NCBI GenBank assembly: GCA_965247735.1
Contig: CBDFHN010000002.1
Coordinates: forward strand, 2,232,001 to 2,296,000
Reading direction: 5' to 3'
Source: JAOXRU01 sp965247735
Lineage (GTDB): Bacteria; Bacteroidota; Bacteroidia; Flavobacteriales; Flavobacteriaceae
Length of the DNA stretch: 64,000 nt
The position numbers were made by a program, and so were the translations under genes. Below are positions 18,263 through 26,884 of this stretch, piece after piece. The notes beneath the pieces were generated by a model. The model saw nothing but the letters and a program-made list of their open reading frames with translations. It was not told the DNA's origin and made no database searches. Each line of letters begins with the position of its first letter. The first letter of the stretch is position 1.

Positions 18263-18347
18263 CAACTAACATTTGTAATAAAATAACTACATAAAAAGTA
18301 ATATATTGCTTCTGCCTGCTGTTTTTCGACAAACGGAAACCATAATA

Positions 18348-18755
18348 CTATACTTTTACAAGCTCATTTAACGTCCAATAACTTAAAACTGCTTTAATTT
18401 TTTCTTGATATTCTTCAAAACGTAATGGTTTTACAATATAGCCAGCAATACCAATCTTATAACAAGAAACTAAATCGTTCTGATTTATGGATGTTGTTAC
18501 CACAATTGCTGGAATATACTTTAATACATCATCACTTTTTAATGTTATTAAAAACTCAATTCCATTAACTCTAGGCATATTTAAATCTAACAGAATAATA
18601 TCTGGAAGTCTATCTTTATTATTTAAGATACTAAGAGCTTCCTCTCCGTTGTTTGCTTCAATAATTTCGTGTTCCACTCCTAATTTGGAAACTGTACGAT
18701 GAAATTTCATTACTTCAATAGCATCGTCTTCGATGAGGAGAATTTTTAAGGCCAT
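18348..18755 (-). CDS. Single-domain response regulator (CheY-like)
   Basis: 135 aa, receiver only. Acidic pair in LLIEDDAIEV, phosphoacceptor Asp in IILLDLNMPRVNG, Thr/Ser in VVTTSINQND, Lys in GYIVKPLRFEEY. There is no output domain. It is the first gene of the series leading to the H-NOX-like protein, 85 bases upstream of it, and could be a phosphate acceptor or sink for the kinases. No convincing promoter was found upstream. Confidence 0.9.
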   Translation of the reverse strand: MALKILLIEDDAIEVMKFHRTVSKLGVEHEIIEANNGEEALSILNNKDRLPDIILLDLNMPRVNGIEFLITLKSDDVLKYIPAIVVTTSINQNDLVSCYKIGIAGYIVKPLRFEEYQEKIKAVLSYWTLNELVKV

Positions 18756-19111
18756 GACAAAGGTTTTAAATATAAAAGTACTGTATCCGCATATTTATAC
18801 TGTTGTAGTATAGACTAAACTTTAAATAAGTGTCGACGAATGGTCTTTGTGAAGCGTTAAGTGACTACACCTAGCAAAAACGCATTTCGCCGATATTTAC
18901 CTGCCAGTTATCGTTTTTTATGCTGTTATACACTAATTTGAACTGTAGTAAATGTAGCTAAAATTGACATGACATAGACTAAAAAACCTACAATAGTTGT
19001 GAACTGCACAATTATGATGGTGAAATTTCTATTTTGTTGTTGTATAAATAAAAAAACACCATCGGGATATAATTGTACTAAAAAAAGTCGAAGAATTAAA
19101 TCTAATAAATA
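18756..19111. other. Intergenic region without recognisable content
   Basis: 356 bases between the receiver gene start and the end of the hydroxyproline operon. I find no open frame with coding character, no RNA gene and no clear terminator. An ATCGGGAT octamer occurs near 19062 and again near 19124, in the operon end, but not as a dyad. TATATTTA near the receiver start (minus) is only an imperfect -7 box. Confidence 0.5.
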
Positions 19112-20356
19112 CTAAAATTTCCTATCGGGATGATAATAAGACAGATCTAGGCTTGTTTTCTTGTTAGAAACGAGCTCCGAGACTAGTTTTCCTGTAATGG
19201 GACCAAGACTCCAACCCATCATGGCATGACCTGTAGCAAAAATTACATTTTTTGATTTTGAGGACCTTCCAATATATGGCATCCCATCTGGCGAAACTGG
19301 TCTTAACCCTGTTTTAACCTCTTCCCGCTCTTGTGTATTAATTTTGATCTCAGGATAATACTTGTTTACTGCATCTGCAATAGCATTAACTCTAATTTTA
19401 TTCACCTTTCTATTTATTCCTGCTACTTCCATAGTACCAGCAAAACGTGTAAAACCATTCATTGGAGTAATAGCCACTTTTGCTTCTGCCAAAATAGAAG
19501 GAATAGTTATTCCTGTTGCTCTACTTGTATTCATTCGGTATCCCTTACCAGCTTGCAACAATAATGGTGTCCCTAATTTTTTACTTAAGATATTAGACCA
19601 TGATCCTGCAGCAATCACAAATTCATCCGCTTTATATGTTGTTATGCCTGTTGATACACTTGCTACTACTCCATTAGTAACCTGTATATCGTTTACATGT
19701 TGGTTGGTTAGTATTTTTACTCCAGAATTTAACAAATACGTTTTCATCTCTTGCATAAATTCATGAGGAGTAGTATGCGCATCACAATGATAATGTACTG
19801 CTCCTTTAATATCCATCTTAGTATTAGGCTCTAATTCCAACACTTCTTTTGCACTTAAGTCACTAGCTTCTAATCCTTCTTTTCTTGCAATATCAGCTAC
19901 AGAAATTTCATCCTCCAATGCTTTCTCAGTTTGACATAACATCAATAAGCCTTTCTTTTCATATTGAAATGAAAATTTTTCTTCTTCTTTTATCAATTCA
20001 AAAAGTGCTCTACTTTTCTCATTAATAATTTTTAAAGGTCCTGCCGAGCGCAATACATGATTTTTATTACAAGACTTGTTAAATGCATATGCCCATTTTA
20101 AAAAATCAAAATCTAAACGTGGTTTTATGTACAACGGACTTGCAGGATTAAACATCCATTTTATCCCTTTCATCATCATCCCTGGCGCGGCTAATGGAAT
20201 AAAATGACTAGGAGTTATATAACCAGCATTTACATATGAAGCTCCAAAATCCATAGTTGATTGATCTAATACGGTTACTTCATTCCCTTCTTTTTGCAAG
20301 AAGTAAGCTGAACATAAACCAATAATTCCACCACCTATTACAACTACACTTTTCAT
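19112..20356 (-). CDS. FAD-dependent D-amino-acid dehydrogenase (cis-4-hydroxy-D-proline oxidation)
   Basis: 414 aa from the ATG at 20356; the longer frame begins inside an intercistronic hairpin. A DAO-family flavoprotein: VVVIGGGIIGLCSAYFLQKEG at the N-terminus (in two parts, GxGxxG), VLDQ, and a C-terminal TGLRPVSPDGMPYIG with FATGHAMMGWSLGP. In this operon it most likely oxidises cis-4-hydroxy-D-proline, made by the epimerase, to 1-pyrroline-4-hydroxy-2-carboxylate. It is the last gene of the operon. Confidence 0.9.
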   Translation of the reverse strand: MKSVVVIGGGIIGLCSAYFLQKEGNEVTVLDQSTMDFGASYVNAGYITPSHFIPLAAPGMMMKGIKWMFNPASPLYIKPRLDFDFLKWAYAFNKSCNKNHVLRSAGPLKIINEKSRALFELIKEEEKFSFQYEKKGLLMLCQTEKALEDEISVADIARKEGLEASDLSAKEVLELEPNTKMDIKGAVHYHCDAHTTPHEFMQEMKTYLLNSGVKILTNQHVNDIQVTNGVVASVSTGITTYKADEFVIAAGSWSNILSKKLGTPLLLQAGKGYRMNTSRATGITIPSILAEAKVAITPMNGFTRFAGTMEVAGINRKVNKIRVNAIADAVNKYYPEIKINTQEREEVKTGLRPVSPDGMPYIGRSSKSKNVIFATGHAMMGWSLGPITGKLVSELVSNKKTSLDLSYYHPDRKF

Positions 20357-20380
20357 ATTCTTTATTTTTAAAATTAAAAA

Positions 20381-20419
20381 CAAGCTATTAAATTAGTTTT
20401 TTTCTAATCAAATAGCTTG
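20381..20419 (-). terminator. Intercistronic hairpin with T-tract inside the hydroxyproline operon
   Basis: On the minus strand CAAGCTATTTGATTAG (20419-20404) and CTAATTTAATAGCTTG (20396-20381) pair with two internal mismatches around an A-rich loop, followed by TTTTTAATTTT. It lies between the epimerase stop and the dehydrogenase start, so it may be a partial terminator or an RNA stabiliser. Confidence 0.65.
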
Positions 20420-20457
20420 CTTTTGCAGCAAAAATTATTGTGCTTCTTTTTTATAAT

Positions 20458-21465
20458 TTAGATAACCTGAAACCCATGAGCATATGGATCATCTTCATCA
20501 TCTATACTAATGGTATTGTATCCATATATTTTTGCCCAGCCTTGTACAGATGGTACAATTGCCTTTTTGCCATCAATAGAAACTTCTTCTTCTACTTTAC
20601 CAATAAACTTTGATCCAATAAAACTTTCATGAATAAACTCTTCCCCAACTTGTAATTTTCCTTTTGCAAAAAGCTGTGCCATTCGCGCTGAAGTTCCTGT
20701 ACCACATGGAGACCTATCGATTGCTTTATCTCCATAAAAAACAGCATTTCTACCTGAAGAATCAGCATCTAAAGGATTTCCTGTCCACAACATATGACTT
20801 ACATCTCTGATAGTACTATCTTCTGAATGCACAAACATATCAGGATATTTCTCGTTTATCTTAGCCCTTAACTCCTGAGAATATTGAATTAATTGACTTG
20901 CCGTAAAGTCATGAACACCACTAAAATTTTGCTGTGGATCTACAATAGCATAAAAATTACCTCCATAAGCAACATCAAAAGTAATTTCTCCTAACACAGA
21001 AGAAGTAATTGTTAAACTTTCTGCCGCTAAATATGATTTTACATTTTTAAGCTTTACCCAAGATACCTTTCCATTGTTTTCTCCGTAAGTTATCTCTACC
21101 AAACCAGCTGGAGCTTCCATACGTATCTTTCCTGGAATCTTAGGAACCACCAAACCTTCTTCTATAGCTATTGTAATGCTTCCTATAGTTCCATGTCCAC
21201 ACATTGGCAAACAACCAGATGTTTCTATAAATAAAATTGCAAAATCATTTTCTGGATTATGAGGCGGAAATAAAATACTTCCACTCATCATATCATGTCC
21301 TCTTGGCTCAAACATCAACCCTTTTCTTACCCAATCGTATTCTTTAAGAAAATGCTGACGCTTCTCGCTCATAGTTTCCCCTATCAACTTTGGTCCTCCT
21401 TCTTTAATAACTCTTACAGGGTTACCACAAGTATGCGCATCTATACAAACAAAAGTACTCTTCAT
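20458..21465 (-). CDS. 4-hydroxyproline 2-epimerase (proline racemase family)
   Basis: 335 aa from the ATG at 21465 (the TTG at 21471 is less likely). Proline-racemase fold with both catalytic cysteines: LPMCGHGTIG and DRSPCGTGTSA. The Cys/Cys pair fits racemase/epimerase rather than the Cys/Thr dehydratase group. With the flanking genes it converts trans-4-hydroxy-L-proline to cis-4-hydroxy-D-proline. Hairpins lie on both sides of the gene. Confidence 0.93.
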   Translation of the reverse strand: MKSTFVCIDAHTCGNPVRVIKEGGPKLIGETMSEKRQHFLKEYDWVRKGLMFEPRGHDMMSGSILFPPHNPENDFAILFIETSGCLPMCGHGTIGSITIAIEEGLVVPKIPGKIRMEAPAGLVEITYGENNGKVSWVKLKNVKSYLAAESLTITSSVLGEITFDVAYGGNFYAIVDPQQNFSGVHDFTASQLIQYSQELRAKINEKYPDMFVHSEDSTIRDVSHMLWTGNPLDADSSGRNAVFYGDKAIDRSPCGTGTSARMAQLFAKGKLQVGEEFIHESFIGSKFIGKVEEEVSIDGKKAIVPSVQGWAKIYGYNTISIDDEDDPYAHGFQVI

Positions 21466-21489
21466 TATCAATCTATTTTTCCTTAAATA

Positions 21490-21518
21490 AAAACAAAGCT
21501 GTATTGCAGCTTTGTTTT
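21490..21518. terminator. Intercistronic hairpin upstream of the epimerase gene
   Basis: AAAACAAAGCTG (21490-21501) and CAGCTTTGTTTT (21507-21518) form a perfect 12-bp stem with a 5-nt loop and terminator-like A/T flanks. It lies between the aldehyde dehydrogenase stop and the epimerase start, in the middle of an otherwise continuous operon. Confidence 0.7.
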
Positions 21519-21536
21519 TATAATTCTATTTCATTT

Positions 21537-23063
21537 TTATTTTAAAAAAACTGGTAATAATTCTTCTGGAAAATCTTGATAAGAAAATGGTCTTACCCAT
21601 CTTTTTATAGCATTAATTCCTACTGCGGTAAATCTAGAATCTGTAGATGAAGGGTATGGCCCACCATGTGTCATGGCTCCAGTAACTTCTACTCCTGTAG
21701 GTACACCATTAAAAATAATTCGTCCTACTCTATTTTGCAATGCAGATACGATATCCGTTAATTCAGCAAAATCAGATTTTTCTGCAATTAATGTTCCTGT
21801 AAGTTGTCCTGATAAACTAGAAATCACTTGAAGTAATTCAGCTTTATCTGCACATTTTACAACTAATGAAAATGGTCCAAAAACTTCCTCTTGTATTTTT
21901 GAGTTTTTTATAAAATCTGCTCCAGATACAGTTGCTAATTCTGAAGCTCCATAATTTGCAGATACTTCATCATTATTAGCCTTACCAACAACAGTAACCC
22001 CTCCTTGCCCAGTTACTAATGCTCCATTTGAAACATAAGCACTTTTTATATTGGGGTGCAACATACATTGCGAATCTATAGCTACTGTTTTTGCTGCCAA
22101 ATCTTGAATAAAACTATCAGATTCTGCTCCTGCAATAGTCAAAATTAACCCAGGTTTTGTACAAAATTGTCCAGCTCCAGCAGTAATAGATCCTGCATAA
22201 GTAGTGGCTAATTCTTCTCCCCTTTGTTGAAGTGCTGCTGTTGTTATTACAACTGGATTAACACTTCCCATTTCAGCAAACACAGGAATTAACTCTTTAC
22301 GTTTTGCTGCCAAATCATATAATGCACGTCCTCCTCTGATACTTCCTGTAAAACCAACTCCTTTTGTTTTATCATGTGAAACTACGGCTTGTCCAACAGT
22401 GATTCCTTTACTATTTAAATTCGAAAACACTCCGTTTGGCATATTTGTTTTTGCAGCTGCTTTAATAACTGCACTTGCTACCAATTCTCCAGTTCCAGAA
22501 TGCATAGGATGACTTTTTACAACAACTGGACATCCAGCGGCTAAAGCGCTTGCCGTATCTCCTCCTGCCGTAGCAAATGCCAATGGAAAATTACTAGCTC
22601 CAAAAACTGCTATTGGTCCTATTGGAATTAGCATTCTCTTAAGTTCTGGCTTTGGCATTGGTTCCCTACTTGGTTCTGCTCCTTCTATTGCCATATCCCT
22701 CCATTGTTCTGCTACTACTAATGTTGCAAAAGAACGCAATTGGCCTACAGTTCTTCCTCTTTCTCCCATAGCTCTACCTTGTGGAAGTCCAGATTCAGAC
22801 ATATAGGTATCAATCAATTCGTCTCCTAAGTCTAAGATCTCGTCAGCTATTGCATTTAAAAAAGCGGCTCTATCTTTTCCAGACACAGCTCTAAACTCCT
22901 TAAAAGCATCCGCAGCCAATTCCATAGCTTGATTTACCTCTGTTTGAGAAGCTTCATAAAAAACAGTATCGTTTTCTATATTCTTCTGAGGATTAAATGT
23001 TTTATAAGTAACCTCTCCACTAGCAGAAAGGTTATTTCCAATATAGTTTTTACCTGTAATCAT
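21537..23063 (-). CDS. 2,5-dioxovalerate (alpha-ketoglutarate semialdehyde) dehydrogenase
   Basis: 508 aa, aldehyde dehydrogenase superfamily. PIGPIAVFGASNFPLAF (cofactor loop), FTGSIRGGRALYDLAA, catalytic Glu in PVFAEMGSVNPVV and catalytic Cys in GAGQFCTKPG. The GQFCTKPG form is typical of the NADP-dependent ketoglutarate semialdehyde group. It makes alpha-ketoglutarate, the last step of hydroxyproline breakdown, feeding the TCA cycle. It lies 58 bases after the DapA-family gene. Confidence 0.9.
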   Translation of the reverse strand: MITGKNYIGNNLSASGEVTYKTFNPQKNIENDTVFYEASQTEVNQAMELAADAFKEFRAVSGKDRAAFLNAIADEILDLGDELIDTYMSESGLPQGRAMGERGRTVGQLRSFATLVVAEQWRDMAIEGAEPSREPMPKPELKRMLIPIGPIAVFGASNFPLAFATAGGDTASALAAGCPVVVKSHPMHSGTGELVASAVIKAAAKTNMPNGVFSNLNSKGITVGQAVVSHDKTKGVGFTGSIRGGRALYDLAAKRKELIPVFAEMGSVNPVVITTAALQQRGEELATTYAGSITAGAGQFCTKPGLILTIAGAESDSFIQDLAAKTVAIDSQCMLHPNIKSAYVSNGALVTGQGGVTVVGKANNDEVSANYGASELATVSGADFIKNSKIQEEVFGPFSLVVKCADKAELLQVISSLSGQLTGTLIAEKSDFAELTDIVSALQNRVGRIIFNGVPTGVEVTGAMTHGGPYPSSTDSRFTAVGINAIKRWVRPFSYQDFPEELLPVFLK

Positions 23064-23121
23064 ATTTGTTTATCTATTAAATAGCAAGTTACACTAAACT
23101 ATTTGTTTGTTTTAAAAAGTA

Positions 23122-24042
23122 CTATTGCAAGCTTTTATAGTCTGGCAATGTAGGTCTAGTTCTTAAACCTTCTTCAATTATTGCAATTACATTTGCTCTT
23201 TCCTCTCCTGAAAGTATTAATCTTGGTGCTCTTACATGTTCCGTCCCAATTTTTGTATACACTTCTGCAAGTTTAATGTTTTGCACCAATTTTGCATGGA
23301 TATCTAGTTCTAATAATGGCAAAAACCATCTGTAAATTTCAATAGCTTCTTGAATTCTTCCTGCTTTTTGTAATTCATAAATAGCAACAGTTTCTCTAGG
23401 AAAAGCATCAACTAAACCTGCTACCCATCCGTCTGCTCCCATAATTAGGCTTTCTAAGGCTAGCGTATCCACTCCAGTCATAATTGCTAAACGATCACCA
23501 AATTTATTTTTAATACGAGTAATATTAGAAATATCCCTTGTTGATTCTTTAACCGCTTCAATATTTGGACATGCAGCTAACAATTCTTCAAACATTTCTA
23601 AAGTAACCTCTATTTTATAATCTACTGGATTATTATAAATCATTATTGGCAAAGAAGTACTATTAGCAACTGCTTTAAAATAAACAACCACTTCTTCATC
23701 ACTTGCATTATAACGCATTGGAGGCAGCATCATTAATCCTGATGCACCATCTTCAACTGCATTACTTGCTGCTTCAATAGCTGCCTTTGTAGTCTGCTCT
23801 GCTATATTAATCAATACAGGAACTTTTCCATCAACAAGTTCAATTGCTTTTCTTGTCAGTATTCTTTTTTCAGTATCAGTAAGCGTACTTGCCTCTCCTA
23901 AAGTACCCCCAAGAACAATACCATGTACTCCTGCTTCTAGTTGTGCATTAACATTTACAGCAAACATATCCAGGTCTAATTCATCATTAGCTGTAAATTT
24001 TGTTGTTACCGCTGGCATTACCCCTTTCCACTTAATTCCCAT
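23122..24042 (-). CDS. DapA-family lyase: probable 1-pyrroline-4-hydroxy-2-carboxylate deaminase
   Basis: 306 aa from the ATG at 24042 (MGIKWKGV). (beta/alpha)8 DHDPS/NAL fold: GGTLGEASTLT substrate loop, Tyr in IMIYNNPVDY, Schiff-base Lys in IEAVKESTRD, and GVDTLALESLIMGADGWVAG, each as in the family. In a hydroxyproline operon this member should convert 1-pyrroline-4-hydroxy-2-carboxylate to alpha-ketoglutarate semialdehyde and ammonia. It is the first gene of the operon, with an exact -7 box 31 bases upstream. Confidence 0.88.
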   Translation of the reverse strand: MGIKWKGVMPAVTTKFTANDELDLDMFAVNVNAQLEAGVHGIVLGGTLGEASTLTDTEKRILTRKAIELVDGKVPVLINIAEQTTKAAIEAASNAVEDGASGLMMLPPMRYNASDEEVVVYFKAVANSTSLPIMIYNNPVDYKIEVTLEMFEELLAACPNIEAVKESTRDISNITRIKNKFGDRLAIMTGVDTLALESLIMGADGWVAGLVDAFPRETVAIYELQKAGRIQEAIEIYRWFLPLLELDIHAKLVQNIKLAEVYTKIGTEHVRAPRLILSGEERANVIAIIEEGLRTRPTLPDYKSLQ

Positions 24043-24072
24043 ATCTATTGATTTTAATATCATTTGTTTGTG

Positions 24073-24080
24073 CAAAAATA
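24073..24080 (-). promoter_or_regulatory. -7 promoter box of the hydroxyproline operon
   Basis: The minus strand reads TATTTTTG, an exact TAnnTTTG match, 31 bases before the DapA-family ATG. The -33 region is poor, which would fit a promoter that needs an activator bound upstream, for example at the inverted repeat 24131-24174. Confidence 0.5.
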
Positions 24081-24130
24081 AAGCCTACCAGTAGCTATAT
24101 ATAAATCTTTTTTTAATCGATTTGCATATT

Positions 24131-24174
24131 ATATTATCCACAATAGACAACAGCTTGCTTATTATGGATAATAT
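24131..24174. promoter_or_regulatory. 10-bp inverted repeat, candidate operator for the hydroxyproline regulator
   Basis: ATATTATCCA (24131-24140) and its perfect complement TGGATAATAT (24165-24174) are separated by 24 bases. The dyad lies between the divergent operon and the AraC gene, about 50-95 bases upstream of the operon -7 box and directly before the AraC start. This is where an AraC dimer could activate the operon and control itself. The binding assignment is inference. Confidence 0.55.
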
Positions 24175-24188
24175 TTTTATGTTTGCAT

Positions 24189-25034
24189 ATGCAAGTACTG
24201 CCTTTTAAAATTCCAAAACCGATTCATAAGAATCTTATTATCCAAGAAGATACGGGAAATCGTTTTTATAGTCAATTGCATCAGCATGAAGAAATACAAA
24301 TAAGTATTATTCTTAAAGGAGAGGGTACTCTTCTTGTTGGAGACGGTATTACACACTATAAAAAAAATGATGTTTTTGTTATTGGAAGCAACTTACCTCA
24401 TGTATTTAGAAGCGAAAACACTACTAAGGAATCTTCTCATATGATAAGTGTGTTTTTTAAACATAACTCTTTTGGAGATTCTTTTTTTGATCTTGAAGAA
24501 CTAAAAGCCAGTGCTTCCTTTTTTAAAACATCAGTTTTAGGCTTTAAAGTATTAAATCCTTCTGTTCTTAAAGCAAAAATACTAACATTACAGACTGCAA
24601 CTGGGCTTCAATTGTTTATTTCTTTTTTAGAACTCTTACAACAGTTAAATAGTTCCAAAAAGGAACTACTCTCTTCTTTCTCTTTCGAAAAAAAGTATAC
24701 AGACAACGAAGGAAAAAGAATGCGTCTTGTTTTTGAATATACCATGAACAACTATACGCAAAACATAACATTAGATACAATTGCAAAAGAAGCAGCAATG
24801 ACCAAAAATGCATTTTGCAAATATTTTAAGAAGAGAACGAATAAAACATATGTTACCTTTTTGAATGAAATACGGATTGCTCATGCCTGTAAACTATTAG
24901 CCCAGCAAAAGGAGTTTTCAATTGCTGAAGTTTCAGAAAAATCGGGATTTAATAATATTTCAAATTTTAATAGAGCATTTAAAAACATTAAAAAACATAC
25001 TCCCAGAGATTGGCGATTGATGAGAAATGCATAA
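24189..25034 (+). CDS. AraC-family regulator, probable activator of hydroxyproline catabolism
   Basis: 281 aa from the ATG at 24189. The N-terminal cupin arm (about 20-110) shows FYSQLHQHEEIQISIILKGEG and VFVIGSNLPHVFRS. The C-terminal double HTH has ITLDTIAKEAAMTKNAFCKYFKK and FSIAEVSEKSGFNNISNFNRAF, with the signature HTPRDWR. Divergent from the operon and sharing a dyad-bearing control region, it is most simply the hydroxyproline-responsive regulator. It converges on the MutS-like gene with only 8 bases between. Confidence 0.9.
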   Translation: MQVLPFKIPKPIHKNLIIQEDTGNRFYSQLHQHEEIQISIILKGEGTLLVGDGITHYKKNDVFVIGSNLPHVFRSENTTKESSHMISVFFKHNSFGDSFFDLEELKASASFFKTSVLGFKVLNPSVLKAKILTLQTATGLQLFISFLELLQQLNSSKKELLSSFSFEKKYTDNEGKRMRLVFEYTMNNYTQNITLDTIAKEAAMTKNAFCKYFKKRTNKTYVTFLNEIRIAHACKLLAQQKEFSIAEVSEKSGFNNISNFNRAFKNIKKHTPRDWRLMRNA

Positions 25035-25042
25035 TATCTCTA

Positions 25043-26809
25043 CTAAACAATTCCCATTTTTTTAAGCAAAAAGGAAGCATTCATATTTTGGCATACTCCT
25101 GTTTTTAATTTGTAGTCAAAAAACAACTCATCGTTTACTATTTCTGCATCAAAATAATAATTTTTAACCTGAGGAAGTGCTTTTTCCACTTCACATAAAC
25201 TCAGATCATGTGTTGCAATAACTCCTGTACTATTAGAACCCACCAATTTTTCTACAAATTGCCGAGAACCTTTTGCTTTATCTGTACTATTTGTCCCTTT
25301 TAATATTTCATCCAAAATGATAAAATAACTGTCAGTTCCAATAGTATCAACAATAGATTTTAGGCGTTTTAACTCAGAAAAGAAATACGATTCATTATCA
25401 CTTAACGAATCTGTAGTACGCATACTTGTTATTAATTTTATTGGAGTATAACTAAATGTTGTTGCACAAACTGGCAGCCCCATGTTGGCCATTACTAAAC
25501 TAAGGCTTACAGTACGTAAAAAAGTGCTCTTTCCTGCCATATTAGCCCCTGTAATAATAAAAAACTGCTGTAGATCTATATTAAAATCATTATCAATCCT
25601 TCCTTCTTCTTTAAGCAAAGGGTGTCCCAAATTTGTGGCAGAAAACTGAATGTTGGTCTTAGAAAGTTTTGGAAAAACATATTCAGGATGATTATAGGCA
25701 TAGTTCCCTAACGAATTCATCGCATCAAAATAAGAAACTACTTCAAACCAATCCACAACAGTGTCTTTATGTTTTTCCATCCATTTTTCAATTTTTAACG
25801 CAACAGCAATATCCTTTAAGAAAAAACCATTTGCAGGGATGGTAACAAAAATATTATTTCGCTGGTCTAAAGAACTTAACAGCTTCGAAAATTCTTTTAA
25901 AACTTCGGATGCTTTTTTTGACTTTGTTTTAATTTGTTCTTGCTTATCTTTAAGACCTGAAGTTTTAAAACTTGTATTTTCAATTTTTTCCAACAGCCTA
26001 TAATACTGCTCAAAAGTATCTTGAATTTTACTTACATTTACAGCCAGGTCATTAATTTTTTTAAGCTTGGAAATACTAATTAGTCCCCCTACAAAAAACC
26101 ATATTAATAACTGTTGTCCAGTTACCATATCGAAAAAGGCAAGTACAAACATCATCAAAGAAACAATACTTATCACCGGAATAATATACTTCATATATTT
26201 CGGGACAAAAGATTGATGTTTTTTTAACCATGATACCACTTCAGCACATGACGTTTCTGTTTCCAAAAGTGTAGCATCAGCAGCAAAATCTTGCCTCCAC
26301 AATACATTTTTAGACAGTTCTTCTAATACCGTTTGTTTTTCTATAATGTTACTCGTACTATTTGTTAAAAAAAATGCTGCTAACTTACTTTTTCCTTCCT
26401 TTAGTCTAGTTCTATTTATATATTGAAAAAAAGAAGCTTTTCCAAACAAATCAACGTCTTGACTATAAGCATGCAAATCGTCCTTAAACTCATCTCCTGA
26501 TGGTAAATGGTGAAAATCACGATTTAAAACACGAATTTCAGTTTCATTAATTGCTATTAGTGCCTTGCATTTATTCCTTTCATAAGCAGCAGCAGTATAT
26601 TTAACTACCAAGTACAAAAACACAACTATTCCAATAATTGCAATTATCGCAGCAATTTTACCCGAATCAAAAAAGAAATAAATACCAAGTACAGTTGCCA
26701 AGAACAGAAAAAGGCGCAATGCTCCTAATCCACGTAATTTTTTATGCAAACTCGATAATTCTTTTTTATGTATTTCTAATTGAGTAGTATAAAAATCTCT
26801 TGGCGTCAT
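25043..26809 (-). CDS. Membrane-anchored MutS-family ATPase
   Basis: 588 aa. An N-terminal coil (1-28) is followed by two membrane helices (about 28-70) and another hydrophobic pair near 205-245. The MutS core and ATPase domain follow (about 260-588) with Walker A ITGANMAGKSTFLRT, then FSYTPIKLITSMRTTDSL, Walker B-like YFIILDEILKGTNSTD and IATHDLSLC. The mismatch-recognition domain I of true MutS is absent. These Bacteroidetes proteins are annotated as MutS-related but their role is unproven; the membrane helices argue against classical mismatch repair. Confidence 0.88.
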   Translation of the reverse strand: MTPRDFYTTQLEIHKKELSSLHKKLRGLGALRLFLFLATVLGIYFFFDSGKIAAIIAIIGIVVFLYLVVKYTAAAYERNKCKALIAINETEIRVLNRDFHHLPSGDEFKDDLHAYSQDVDLFGKASFFQYINRTRLKEGKSKLAAFFLTNSTSNIIEKQTVLEELSKNVLWRQDFAADATLLETETSCAEVVSWLKKHQSFVPKYMKYIIPVISIVSLMMFVLAFFDMVTGQQLLIWFFVGGLISISKLKKINDLAVNVSKIQDTFEQYYRLLEKIENTSFKTSGLKDKQEQIKTKSKKASEVLKEFSKLLSSLDQRNNIFVTIPANGFFLKDIAVALKIEKWMEKHKDTVVDWFEVVSYFDAMNSLGNYAYNHPEYVFPKLSKTNIQFSATNLGHPLLKEEGRIDNDFNIDLQQFFIITGANMAGKSTFLRTVSLSLVMANMGLPVCATTFSYTPIKLITSMRTTDSLSDNESYFFSELKRLKSIVDTIGTDSYFIILDEILKGTNSTDKAKGSRQFVEKLVGSNSTGVIATHDLSLCEVEKALPQVKNYYFDAEIVNDELFFDYKLKTGVCQNMNASFLLKKMGIV

Positions 26810-26884
26810 CTTTTATTCTTAATCTTTTATTCAAAATATTTCCTGCCGAAAATAGGAATTTAATACATATGACTCCTCATTTAT

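Noticed and set aside
19062..19135. Repeated ATCGGGAT octamer after the hydroxyproline operon
   Set aside because: Two direct copies without dyad, T-tract or fixed spacing to a gene; likely chance.
24179..24186. TATGTTTG as a -7 box for the AraC gene
   Set aside because: It ends only two bases before the ATG at 24189, so transcription would start inside the coding sequence.
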